DNA of 64,000 bases from Formosa sediminum (lineage in GTDB: Bacteria > Bacteroidota > Bacteroidia > Flavobacteriales > Flavobacteriaceae), in assembly GCF_007197735.1 (NCBI RefSeq), contig NZ_CP041637.1, positions 3,691,001 through 3,755,000 of the forward strand. The letters run 5' to 3'. The position numbers and the translations under genes were made by a program. Below are positions 55,458 to 64,000 of this stretch, in pieces; positions within the stretch are counted from its first letter, which is position 1; every line of letters begins with the position of its first letter. The notes beneath the pieces were generated by a model that ran no database searches, was not told the origin of the DNA, and was given only the letters and a program-made list of their open reading frames with translations.

Positions 55458-57152
55458 TTATTTTATATCCTTTACTGTTTGTAAAACAACATCTAAAGGA
55501 ATTGCAAAAGAACTCGTTCTATTTTCTTTAGCTATATTTATTCCGATTACATTTCCTTTTATATCTACAACCGGGGTTCCTGTTTCATTAACCTCTATAG
55601 GCATATCGTGAGTAAAGGCTTGAGTAAAATCATACTTTCGTTCGCTTGTATCAAGATCATAACCAATATGTCTATTTCGTATTCTCTTTTCGTTCTCCTT
55701 TAACAAAGTAACTTCTACTTCCTTTTCCGCTCCCTCTCTTAAAACTGTTACCTTTACCTTTTGATTTACTTGAGTGGTTTTTAAAAATGAAATACGGTCT
55801 TCACTACTTTCTATCTTTGTGTCATCAAATTTAACTATGATGTCTCCTCTTTTTAACCCAGCTAACTTTGCTGCTCCATTTTCATAAAGCACAAAAATTT
55901 TATTTGAAAATGTTACTGATGCTCCTAAAAAACCTTGAGAAGCTGCCGCTGGTAATATCTGTCTTGCGGGAGCACTAATAACTCCTGAATACTTAATGTC
56001 TTCCTTAAAACTTGCTGACCCTATTAATGTTCCGACTCTTGTATCTGTCTTTTTAGGAATATTAATTGCAATTATATCTTTTGATTGGATTTGCAGCACA
56101 GCCAAATCGTTAGATTTATCAATCCCAATTAGTCTTGCCGGACTAATTACGCCATTATACTGCTCGCAGCTTAACCCTGATTTACTTAACTCTGAAGCTT
56201 TCGCTACTACATAGCCCTTGGAACTTACAATAGTACCGTAAGTGTTTACCTCTGTTTTATCTTCATTAAGGCTTTTTATTTTGACTACCGATTTGTGTAG
56301 GTCTTTTACCGTTTTTCCAATGGCTTTAATTATAGCGCCTTTTCCGCCTTCTAAAGAAAAATCTGCCGTGGTCTTTGACGGTGAAATCGTTTCATTATCT
56401 TTAGGAAATTGAGGCTCTCTTGGTCCTCTTTTATTAAACCTTTCTCCGTTAATTAACTTTGTCCAATTTGCTTTTACGGGGTCTATTGGCGCGTAAAAAT
56501 TATCGTCCATTGAACGATCTATATGACTACAAACACCTATTACTTTTCCATTTAAATCTACTAAAGGTCCGCCTGAATCACCTGGCATCATAATACAACT
56601 TGTTTTTAAGTACCCTAATGCCTTGGTCCCTTTATAAAATCCTATACGCATTAAAGCTGGTCGATCTGCTTGATATCCGCTAGAATGACCAAACATTAAA
56701 CAAGCTTCATCTTGTCCTAAATCTGAAGAAGACCCTAACTCTAGATATTCCCATGTCCCTTTATCTACTATTTTCATAAGTGCATAATCCCCTTTCTCAT
56801 CTAAACCTAAATGAATAGCCTTATAGGTAGTGCCGTCACTCATTGTTATACTACTCTGTTCTTCTCTAACACCTAAAACAACATGAGCTGCTGTTAAAAT
56901 ATAACCGTCAGAAGAGACCAAAACTCCTGTCGCATGTGTATTTATGGTAACAGTACTGGCCAATACTTTTTTATATGTTTTTTGAATTTGATGCTCTAAA
57001 TCTTTAAGTTTTAAATCTGAATCTTCTAAAGGTGATACTTTAAAATAGGTTTCGTTCTCTTGTTGGGCATTAACATTTAACTGATTGAAAAAAAGAAAAA
57101 TGAGAAGAATATATGCTTTAATTAAAACTAAATTATTTGTGTTTTGTTTCAT
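55458..57152 (-). CDS. HtrA-like serine protease with a degenerate second protease domain split by a PDZ domain
   Basis: 564 residues from ATG 57152; the longer frame begins at TTG 57191, ahead of the signal peptide. Signal ends near NVNAQ. First trypsin-like domain (~55-240) has a full triad: H90 (LTAAHVV), D122 (GDYALM), S193 (PGDSGGP). A second trypsin-like domain follows in two pieces (~285-400 and ~500-560) around a PDZ domain (~405-485, LAGLKRGDIIVKFDD). In that copy the triad positions read S320, D349 and T524, so it should be inactive. Such a pseudo-protease may bind substrate or regulate the active half. Probably periplasmic; sits just upstream of dsbD and after the SusCD-TlpA operon. 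Confidence 0.85.
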   Translation of the reverse strand: MKQNTNNLVLIKAYILLIFLFFNQLNVNAQQENETYFKVSPLEDSDLKLKDLEHQIQKTYKKVLASTVTINTHATGVLVSSDGYILTAAHVVLGVREEQSSITMSDGTTYKAIHLGLDEKGDYALMKIVDKGTWEYLELGSSSDLGQDEACLMFGHSSGYQADRPALMRIGFYKGTKALGYLKTSCIMMPGDSGGPLVDLNGKVIGVCSHIDRSMDDNFYAPIDPVKANWTKLINGERFNKRGPREPQFPKDNETISPSKTTADFSLEGGKGAIIKAIGKTVKDLHKSVVKIKSLNEDKTEVNTYGTIVSSKGYVVAKASELSKSGLSCEQYNGVISPARLIGIDKSNDLAVLQIQSKDIIAINIPKKTDTRVGTLIGSASFKEDIKYSGVISAPARQILPAAASQGFLGASVTFSNKIFVLYENGAAKLAGLKRGDIIVKFDDTKIESSEDRISFLKTTQVNQKVKVTVLREGAEKEVEVTLLKENEKRIRNRHIGYDLDTSERKYDFTQAFTHDMPIEVNETGTPVVDIKGNVIGINIAKENRTSSFAIPLDVVLQTVKDIK

Positions 57153-57258
57153 GCTAATATGTAAACTATAGGGTTTTAAAATCTTTAACAACTCTTTGTT
57201 GCTCTATTACAAATACTATTTCTGAAAAATAAACTCAGAATAGTATTCTTATACTATT

Positions 57259-58635
57259 TTAAATCTCTAGTGTATTAAATAATTCTAATAACTCAGGATC
57301 TGATGGTCTCGGGGCTTTTTTATCTACGATATTCCCTTCTGGATCTAATAATATAAAACGCGGAATAGAAGAAATAAAATAGTCATCTAAAAATTTAGAC
57401 TTCCCGCCCTTATCTGCAAGTACTTGAATCCCGCCTAGCTCTTTTGTTTTAACCATGTTTTTCCACTTGTCATAATCTTTTGATTCATCTATGGAGATAC
57501 TTAAAAAAACAATATTCTTTCCATGATATGCTTTTTCAACTCGCTTTAAATCTGGTATTTCTTTTAGACAGGGTACGCACCAAGTAGCCCAAACATCTAT
57601 ATAAACATATTGTCCTTTAAGTTCCGCTAATGACAAAGTGCCTCCTGAATACTTTTCGTAATTTGTGAAGGTTGGTGAGGGTTTACCTTTGTTAACACTT
57701 ATTAACTTATTATAAGTTGCGGTAATTTTAGCATTGTTCGCTGCATCTGTGGATGCATTTATAAAGGTTTTATAATACGCTTCAACATCTGTCGCTTTCA
57801 TCAATCCATATTCTGCTCCTGTAAATAACAACTCATTCTTAATGGTTTCATTCGCAATAGTCGCATGAACCTTAAGCTTTGCTAGCATATAAGGTATTGA
57901 TTCCTTTTTAGATAACGCTTTAATTTCATCATTATAATGCGCTATCACTAATTGTTTATAAGTATTAATTGATACAAAATCGGCCTCATTATTGACATCT
58001 AAAGTATCTAAATCTGATAAAAATTCTGCTGTGGGTTTATAATAGGCTTGTTTTGACCAATACACGTGTTTTCCTGTTGCGTATTTTGATAACTCTAATA
58101 AATAATTGTAATTAAGCTTACGCTTTTCTAAAGCTTTAAAAGCTGGATCTACGCCCTCTAGAGTGTCTAAGGCTTTAGAGAGTAATAAGGTGCTTTTTTT
58201 GATGTTATTTTTAAACTCTACTTCATCTAATGCATAAAATAAGGACTCCTCTAATTTCTGAGAGTCTGTTTTACTTTTTAATAATAGATAATTGGTCGTT
58301 CCCGAACCTTCTCCTGAAATTTTAAGTGAATGATTAAAATCTTTTGAATTGGCTGTAAGTGTAATATCATTTCCGTTATTTAAATAAATACTAACACTGT
58401 TTTTTCCTGCTGTTAGCAAATAAAGTCCTGATCCCGCTCTTATAGTGTCTGAAAAAACACCGTTTGAAGCTACAGAAATTTTCTTTTTAAAAGTTTTGTT
58501 TAACTTAATTAAGGTGAGTTCTTCTGCTTCTAAATTTTCAATCTTTCCTGAAAATAGAGCATAGTCTACTGCTGTTTCTTTATTGAAAACCATGAGGCTT
58601 AAAATCAATCCGAAACTAAATATTAGTGTTTTCAT
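57259..58635 (-). CDS. TlpA-like thioredoxin with DUF4369-like N-terminal domain
   Basis: 458 residues. Signal peptide, then a β-rich DUF4369-type domain (~25-110, FSGKIENLEAEELTL), a helical middle (~120-300) and a C-terminal TlpA/AhpC-TSA thioredoxin domain (~315-458) with the redox pair in VWATWCVPCLKE (about C352/C355). The cis-proline is in SIPRFILLD. Such proteins are anchored or periplasmic disulfide reductants or resistance proteins in Bacteroidota. It lies 270 bp after the TlpA-like gene upstream, with a hairpin (58817-58850) between. Likely receives electrons from DsbD. Confidence 0.88.
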   Translation of the reverse strand: MKTLIFSFGLILSLMVFNKETAVDYALFSGKIENLEAEELTLIKLNKTFKKKISVASNGVFSDTIRAGSGLYLLTAGKNSVSIYLNNGNDITLTANSKDFNHSLKISGEGSGTTNYLLLKSKTDSQKLEESLFYALDEVEFKNNIKKSTLLLSKALDTLEGVDPAFKALEKRKLNYNYLLELSKYATGKHVYWSKQAYYKPTAEFLSDLDTLDVNNEADFVSINTYKQLVIAHYNDEIKALSKKESIPYMLAKLKVHATIANETIKNELLFTGAEYGLMKATDVEAYYKTFINASTDAANNAKITATYNKLISVNKGKPSPTFTNYEKYSGGTLSLAELKGQYVYIDVWATWCVPCLKEIPDLKRVEKAYHGKNIVFLSISIDESKDYDKWKNMVKTKELGGIQVLADKGGKSKFLDDYFISSIPRFILLDPEGNIVDKKAPRPSDPELLELFNTLEI

Positions 58636-58816
58636 TTAATAAAATAGTGTAAAATAGAGGATAATGGTATTTACCAATACATCTAGTAATTTTAAGTGTT
58701 TATTGGTTCTTGTATGTGAACTCATCTCAAACAAAATCCTTTTTGTAACAAACTGATTTTGAAGTTAACTTTTTATACAAACACGTTATGATGAGAAAGA
58801 TTTATTCTTCCTTCTT

Positions 58817-58850
58817 TTAAAACCTCATTATGTACATAATGAGGTTTTAA
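58817..58850 (-). terminator. Perfect 17-bp palindromic hairpin after the second TlpA gene
   Basis: TTAAAACCTCATTATGT and its exact reverse complement, no loop bases. Its outer arm supplies TTTTAA on the minus strand. 56 bp after the stop at 58906, so probably the terminator of the SusCD-TlpA operon, though without a long U-tract. Confidence 0.65.
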
Positions 58851-58905
58851 GTAGATAAATAGTATTAAAACTATAATGTAATTGTTTTAATATTTTTAAA
58901 AAGTA

Positions 58906-60027
58906 TTACTTGGCTAGTAATTCTTTTATTTTTGATTCTAGCTCTTCTCCTTGAAGGCCTCGTGCTACTATGACTCCTTCTTTGTCTATTAAGATCGTTT
59001 CTGGTATCATGGTTATGGCAAATGTTTTTGCTGATGGGCAATTCCATTCTAGTAATGAAGAGGCCTGATCCCAAACAACATATTCGTTTTGCTTTAAAAA
59101 ATTACGCCATTTACTCTCGTCTCTATCGTAAGATATTCCTAAAACCTCCAATCCTTGTGGATGAAATTCTTCGTAAATCTCTCCTACATGAGGCATTGCC
59201 TTTAGACATGGACCACACCAGGTTGCCCAAAAATCTATAAGTAAAACTTTACCTCGGTATTGATACAAACTCGTTTCGCCTCCATCTAATGACGGGATGG
59301 TAAAGTTCTCTGGCGTGCCTCCTACAAAAGACCTTTTTAACTCTTTTACCTCATCTTTAAAAACGGTAGCTTCTTTTGAGTTTTTTATACGATCTGATAA
59401 GTTTGCAAAGGCTTGCTCTACTACAGGTAAAGGATCATATCTTAACATATAATTTTTTATATAAAAATAAGTCCCATAACTATCTGGATAATTGCTTAAA
59501 ATATTAAGCGTTTCATCAATAAAATCTGCATCTAATTTTGCTCGCGTTTTTTCTAAGTCTTCATCACTAAGTTCTCCCGCTTCATTGGCTTTAACTACTC
59601 GATTACTTTTACCTCCCCAAACGGTTCGTCTTTCCTTATAATTAGACTTTAACTTAGCATAAACTGCGTCTTCTTTTCCGCGTTCTAATTCAAAAAGATA
59701 TTTGGTGTATTTCTCTGTAACTACTTTTGTTATAATATTTACATTAATAACCGTATCTTCTAGTATAAAATTTTCTTTAAATCGAGTTCCTACAATAGAT
59801 AATCTGACTTCTTTTATTTCTCCAAAAGCATCCCCTGTAAAGGTAAATTTACCATTAGAATCTACTTGTGTAGAACCTAAGCGCTTTACAACGCGCATAT
59901 TGGAAAGTTCTTCTAAAACGATTTCTTGTCCTTCTCCCCCTTTAAAAACCCCATTAATTACATAATGAGGGTTTTCTGAAGTAGATAGGAATAATGTTGT
60001 TATTAAAATTATAATTATATTTTTCAT
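58906..60027 (-). CDS. TlpA-like thioredoxin with DUF4369 domain (SusCD operon)
   Basis: 373 residues from ATG 60027, 7 bp after the SusD stop; a longer frame from 60081 would overlap susD and lacks a leading signal. N-terminal signal (MKNIIIILITTLFLS), DUF4369 domain (~22-120, YVINGVFKGGEGQEI, RLGSTQVDSNGKFTFTG), helical linker, thioredoxin domain with FWATWCGPCLKAMP (about C270/C273) and cis-Pro in MIPETILID. Third gene of a SusC-SusD-TlpA operon. In other Bacteroidota this trio is linked to peptide or metal acquisition rather than to glycans, since no glycoside hydrolase is attached. Confidence 0.88.
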   Translation of the reverse strand: MKNIIIILITTLFLSTSENPHYVINGVFKGGEGQEIVLEELSNMRVVKRLGSTQVDSNGKFTFTGDAFGEIKEVRLSIVGTRFKENFILEDTVINVNIITKVVTEKYTKYLFELERGKEDAVYAKLKSNYKERRTVWGGKSNRVVKANEAGELSDEDLEKTRAKLDADFIDETLNILSNYPDSYGTYFYIKNYMLRYDPLPVVEQAFANLSDRIKNSKEATVFKDEVKELKRSFVGGTPENFTIPSLDGGETSLYQYRGKVLLIDFWATWCGPCLKAMPHVGEIYEEFHPQGLEVLGISYDRDESKWRNFLKQNEYVVWDQASSLLEWNCPSAKTFAITMIPETILIDKEGVIVARGLQGEELESKIKELLAK

Positions 60028-60034
60028 AAGCTGG

Positions 60035-61486
60035 TTATCTATCGTATTGTGGCATATCTGGATTAAATTGTATAACATCATTAGAAAGTGGTAAAATCCA
60101 TCTTGGATCGTTTGGTGGTAATGTATAATCTACACCTTCTACAGTATGCGTTATTGTTTTAGCAAAAGCAGATTCTTTATTCAATCTTTTAAGATCTTGA
60201 AATCTAAAATCAGAAAGGAAACTAAGTTCTCTTCTTCTTTCTTCTAAAACAATGTTTAAAGCGTCTTCGTTAGAGGCTGCTGTTAAAGGGACATTGTTGG
60301 TAATTCTATAATCTCTAAGATAGTTTATATACTCCATGGCTTGATCTTTACTACCTATCCTTGCTTCTAATTCTGCTAAAATAAGATATAAATCGGGCAA
60401 CAAAATTCCGGCATTTCTAGTTACAAAAGCACCATAAATTGTTCTACCAGGGAAAAAAATTGGGCTACCAAGATTAAACTCTGCTTGATCAGTTTCAAAA
60501 TACAAATCTCTACGCTTATCTATTGAGCCTTCTGGTAAATCTTTTTCATATACAGCTACTAACTCTTCTGTGGCTAAAGCAGTACCATTAAAATTAGTTA
60601 GCGAATTTTTAATATACATATTTTCTGAAACGTCATACATTTCTTCCATTGCTTCATATGTTGTGTTATTAAAGATTCTTCCGCCCCAGCCTCCTTCAAA
60701 AGCTATATAATTTTTTAAATCTTGTAACTCAAAAGACCCTTTATTCTCTATGGCTAAATTTGCATATGTAAGAGCTTGCTCAAATTCGCCTCTAAATAAA
60801 TATACTTTAGCTAATAGAAAATAGCCGGCTGATAGTGTTGGGTGATAGTTACTAGAAGCATTTAAATTAAGATTAGGAATCGCTTCCAACAAATCACTAA
60901 TTATCTGACTATAAACTTCTTCAACTGTATTCCTACCATATTCTGCATAAATATTATCATCTAAAATTAAAGGTACTCCGTAATCTGTACTAGCTGTATC
61001 AGGATCGTAAGCTTTTGCATAAAGATTTACTAATTTAAAAAAATTGTATGCTCTACAAAATAAGGCTTCTGCTTTAACAGCTAATTTTTCTTCTTCAGTT
61101 GCGTCTGTTACCTCCATAATACCATTTGCCACAAAATCATACGTATAAATTTGTGAGTAAGCTGATGAGAAAAAAGCATCATTAGTATCTAAAGGATAAG
61201 TAGGTCCAGGATTAAAATAATAATAATTTATGCCAAACTCTGGAAGTGATGAAAAACCAACTTCATCAGGCATATCATCGTCTAAAGACTTTTCTAAATC
61301 ATCTGTAAAAAGATTAACATAACCAATTTCAGACTGATATATAAGAGCATCACTATTCAACAAATACACATAATCATTGTATGTAGAAGGTATGGTTTGT
61401 CCTAGTGGTGTTATTTCTAAGAAATCATCACAAGAAAAATTTAAAATAATTAGTAATCCTAATACTATTTTATAATTATATTTCAT
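60035..61486 (-). CDS. SusD/RagB-family outer-membrane lipoprotein
   Basis: 483 residues. Lipoprotein signal (ILNFSC) followed by DDFLEITPLGQTIPST, the usual SusD opening. TPR-like helices (KAEALFCRAYNFFKLVNLYA; SAGYFLLAKVYLFRGEFEQAL) and the C-terminal RRRELSFLSDFRFQDLKRLN and PLSNDVIQFNP blocks are typical of the RagB/SusD family. It forms the substrate-binding lid of the SusC channel encoded 5 bp upstream. Ligand unknown; lack of nearby carbohydrate enzymes and the TlpA/protease genes suggest a peptide or other non-glycan nutrient. Confidence 0.93.
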   Translation of the reverse strand: MKYNYKIVLGLLIILNFSCDDFLEITPLGQTIPSTYNDYVYLLNSDALIYQSEIGYVNLFTDDLEKSLDDDMPDEVGFSSLPEFGINYYYFNPGPTYPLDTNDAFFSSAYSQIYTYDFVANGIMEVTDATEEEKLAVKAEALFCRAYNFFKLVNLYAKAYDPDTASTDYGVPLILDDNIYAEYGRNTVEEVYSQIISDLLEAIPNLNLNASSNYHPTLSAGYFLLAKVYLFRGEFEQALTYANLAIENKGSFELQDLKNYIAFEGGWGGRIFNNTTYEAMEEMYDVSENMYIKNSLTNFNGTALATEELVAVYEKDLPEGSIDKRRDLYFETDQAEFNLGSPIFFPGRTIYGAFVTRNAGILLPDLYLILAELEARIGSKDQAMEYINYLRDYRITNNVPLTAASNEDALNIVLEERRRELSFLSDFRFQDLKRLNKESAFAKTITHTVEGVDYTLPPNDPRWILPLSNDVIQFNPDMPQYDR

Positions 61487-61491
61487 ATTTT

Positions 61492-64000
61492 TTAAAAGTT
61501 TAAATTAATTGCAAAAGTATATGTTGGCATAATTGCTGTACCTCTACTACCATCTTCTGTCCAAACTTCAGGATCTAGATTATTTCTATTATTCGCCCAT
61601 CTAAATGGGTTTCTTACATCTAAAGTTAGTCTTAAACTAGATAAATTAACTTTATCTAAGATTATTTTAGGTACAGTATAAGCTAATGTTATATTTCTTA
61701 ACTTAACATAATCTGCTTTTTGAACATTTACATCTGCATATGTCCAAATATTTCTTTGAGAACTTAGAACTTGATTAGGGTTTGAAGCATTATCCCAATT
61801 TATTCCTGGAGATTTGTTTATATCGGCCTCATCACCTGGCTGTTTCCAATAATTTAAATGTACTTTATCTATATTACGAGTTAATTCATATGGATATCTA
61901 AATGTTGGATAGTACCCTGCGGCTACATCTCTCTGAACGTGTCCTCCATAATAGATAAATAAAAATGAAAGATTAAATTGTTTATAAGTAATATTATTAG
62001 ATAAAGATGCGTGATATGGTGGGTCGTAAGTTCCTTTATCTACTAAATCTTCCGGACTTAAATCTAGGTAACTATTAACAAGAGTACCATCTGCCTTATA
62101 AGCTGTTGGAGCTCCTTTGTCATTTAGGCCAGCATAACGTATAGCATAAAGTGTATTTAATTCTTGCCCTTCTCTTAGTTGATTTTCAGAAACATAATCA
62201 TATACATATGTAGTTCTTTCTTCTACGAACTCTGTAACTTTATTTCTATTATAACTAAGTATTAAATTACCACTCCATCTAAAATCATCGGTAGTTATAA
62301 ATTTTGGACTAATTTGCAATTCAATACCTCTGTTGTTTAATGAAGCATAATTTTTAGGAAGGCTTGTCCAACCTAAAATAGGGTCTGAGTCTACATAAGC
62401 TACAGCGTCTACGGTTCTCTTATTATAAAATTCTATACTACCTGATAATTTTTTAGAAAATAACTCGTAATCTATACCTATATTGGTTATGTATGTTTGT
62501 TCCCATCTTAAATCTTCATTTGGGGGAGAAGTTATATTTGCTTGTGTTTCTCCAGCCTCATTAAGAATAGTAGAAATTGATGCTATGGCAAATGGCCCAC
62601 TATTATCAAAAACATTACCACTTATTCCATATGTAGCTCTAACTTTTAATCTATTAAGCCATGGTAAAGATAAAGATTCTGTATCTACAATATAGTTAGA
62701 TCCAAAAGACCAAAGTGGTCTATATGTATATTTAGGGTTTTTACCAAATAAATTAGATTCATCCATTCTTGCACTTACATTAAATCCTAATTTATCATCA
62801 TACATGTAAGAAACATTTGCATAACCAGATATATATCTACTATCTGTATTTTGGTAAATAGTTTGTCCTCCTAAAGTAAAAGTCCCTAGAACAGATTGTG
62901 TTGTCTGAATCCCTGCCACTAAGGTAGCCTCATCTACATCTGTAAAACTTAAACTTTCTGGATCATAACCATAACGTTTAAATCCATATGATTCTGTAAC
63001 TGCTTTGCTTCTCTCTCCCCCTAAAATTACATTTACATCATGTTTTTCTTTAAATGTTTTAGAGTAATTAAGTTGTGCTCGTAAAGTATATGAATTTCTA
63101 TCGTAAAAGGTTTCTGTAATCTGACCACCGTAAGGAATATTATTAATAACCTCACCATTAATTATTTGAGTAGCATCGTTTATCATATTACGAACATTAT
63201 AACTATCTTCTGATGCATAAATCTCACTATGGGTTTTACCGTACCCTAACTGACCTCTTAATTCCAAGCCTAAAGATTCTGAAAGTTTAATTTCTGTTCC
63301 AACATTTATAACAGCAGAAGGACTTTTACTTGATGTTTTTACTTCCTTCAATTGATTAAGCGGATAATACGATTGATCTAATAATCCTAACGAAATAAGC
63401 CTCTCAATCTCGCTATCACTTTTAATGTAATTCCATTCTGCTGGATTTCCATTTTCATCTCTAAGCACTTCATAAGGAAGTCGTGAAGCTCCTAATAAAG
63501 CAATACCTGAAACCCCTGAATAATAATCTGAAAAACCATAGCTACCTAAAAGAGAAATATCAAATTTAAACCAGTCATTAAATTTAAAATAGTTTTTTAC
63601 GTTTAGCCCTAATTGCTCAACAGGTCTATCTTTTTCAAAAGAACCTCTACTCGAATAATTAAGAGATAATGCATATTGATGCTTTTCAGTACCACCTCTT
63701 AATGCAAGGTTATGTTGTTGTGTAATTTTTGGAGTTAACAACTCATCTACAACTTGATCATAACCATCTAAGTTTCTTAGTTTATCTAATTCTGAATTTA
63801 AATATTCTGTTGAAATTAAACCATCTTCATGTGCATATAATAATGTATTAACTTCGTCTAAAGCTAAGGTTGAAGTCTTTCGTGTATCGGACACTGTTGC
63901 ATTAAAAACATCTATCTGATAATCAACAAATTCTGGAGAAGACATTAAGTTTTGATATGATCTACTTGGTAATGGCTCTATTTGAAATGATGATGAGTAA
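61492..64000 (-). CDS. SusC/RagA-family TonB-dependent transporter, C-terminal part (cut by right edge)
   Basis: At least 835 codons are visible; the frame stays open upstream of the internal methionine at 63945 to the window edge (residues YSSSFQIEPLPSRSYQNL precede it), so this is not the true start. Missing are the signal peptide, the carboxypeptidase-like domain and most of the plug. What remains is the β-barrel: QQHNLALRGGTEKHQYALSLNY, VNVILGGERS-like turns, FNVSARMDESNLFG, YGISGNVFDNSGP, YNRNKVTEF, RNITLAYTVPK and the terminal strand TYTFAINLNF ending in an aromatic. It imports its substrate with SusD, energised by TonB. Codon phase and 5-bp spacing to susD confirm the operon. Confidence 0.93.
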   Translation of the reverse strand, partial: YSSSFQIEPLPSRSYQNLMSSPEFVDYQIDVFNATVSDTRKTSTLALDEVNTLLYAHEDGLISTEYLNSELDKLRNLDGYDQVVDELLTPKITQQHNLALRGGTEKHQYALSLNYSSRGSFEKDRPVEQLGLNVKNYFKFNDWFKFDISLLGSYGFSDYYSGVSGIALLGASRLPYEVLRDENGNPAEWNYIKSDSEIERLISLGLLDQSYYPLNQLKEVKTSSKSPSAVINVGTEIKLSESLGLELRGQLGYGKTHSEIYASEDSYNVRNMINDATQIINGEVINNIPYGGQITETFYDRNSYTLRAQLNYSKTFKEKHDVNVILGGERSKAVTESYGFKRYGYDPESLSFTDVDEATLVAGIQTTQSVLGTFTLGGQTIYQNTDSRYISGYANVSYMYDDKLGFNVSARMDESNLFGKNPKYTYRPLWSFGSNYIVDTESLSLPWLNRLKVRATYGISGNVFDNSGPFAIASISTILNEAGETQANITSPPNEDLRWEQTYITNIGIDYELFSKKLSGSIEFYNKRTVDAVAYVDSDPILGWTSLPKNYASLNNRGIELQISPKFITTDDFRWSGNLILSYNRNKVTEFVEERTTYVYDYVSENQLREGQELNTLYAIRYAGLNDKGAPTAYKADGTLVNSYLDLSPEDLVDKGTYDPPYHASLSNNITYKQFNLSFLFIYYGGHVQRDVAAGYYPTFRYPYELTRNIDKVHLNYWKQPGDEADINKSPGINWDNASNPNQVLSSQRNIWTYADVNVQKADYVKLRNITLAYTVPKIILDKVNLSSLRLTLDVRNPFRWANNRNNLDPEVWTEDGSRGTAIMPTYTFAINLNF

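Overview
The window looks like the chromosome of a marine Flavobacteriaceae-type Bacteroidota. It is AT-rich, with SusC/SusD proteins, a hybrid two-component regulator, a C-terminal type IX secretion sorting domain, XAC2610-like and DUF547 proteins, and TlpA/DUF4369 thioredoxins. Genus cannot be fixed from sequence alone. No rRNA, tRNA, CRISPR array, insertion sequence or phage gene was recognised.

Layout. (1) 1-20802, almost all on the minus strand, is a polysaccharide utilization locus (PUL) for a sulfated, fucose-rich glycan (fucoidan-like is my inference): the N-terminal part of a β-helix protein cut by the left edge, a GH31 α-xylosidase-like lipoprotein, two related β-helix proteins, two S1 sulfatases with CxPxR active sites, two GH95 α-fucosidase-family enzymes, and a hybrid two-component system (HTCS) regulator. 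(2) 21252-27640 holds an outer-membrane β-barrel protein, a bacterial PH-domain protein, DoxX, an isochorismatase-family hydrolase, an AraC regulator, an AhpD-like protein, a cupredoxin-like protein and an XAC2610-like protein. (3) 28035-37872 is a complete L-fucose catabolic block: a class II aldolase (FucA role), fucI, a FGGY kinase (FucK role) and fucO on the minus strand; an AraC regulator, aldA and fucP on the plus strand. (4) 37922-46135 carries DUF547, a kinase/nucleoside hydrolase pair, an SdiA-regulated-like lipoprotein, a 45-residue membrane peptide, a spondin-domain lipoprotein and an OmpR-type two-component pair. (5) 46553-51283 encodes a 1576-residue secreted β-helix protein with six CBM6-like modules and a type IX sorting tail. 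(6) 51589-64000 holds a class V aminotransferase, DsbD, an HtrA-like protease, two TlpA thioredoxins, SusD and a SusC cut by the right edge.

How it fits together. Surface and periplasmic sulfatases, GH95, GH31 and β-helix enzymes would release fucose (and perhaps xylose). FucP imports fucose, FucI/FucK/FucA split it to dihydroxyacetone phosphate and lactaldehyde, and FucO or AldA reduce or oxidise the lactaldehyde. The strongest unlabelled signal is a paired 11-bp direct repeat (consensus CATAATTTATA, two copies 21 bp apart start to start). It occurs six times, always in the orientation of transcription, upstream of the left-edge β-helix gene, GH31, sulfatase 1, sulfatase 2, an orphan position at 16443-16474, and the 46553 β-helix/CBM6 gene 30 kb away. 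It is the best candidate for the HTCS operator and ties the distant CBM6 protein to the PUL.

No SusC/SusD pair accompanies the fucose PUL inside this window. The only pair lies at the right end with redox and protease genes and probably serves another substrate. Four of the longest open frames begin at TTG and one at GTG. I moved these starts to internal ATGs where a signal peptide, operon spacing or operator position supported it; a sixth start was moved because the longer frame overlapped the preceding gene.
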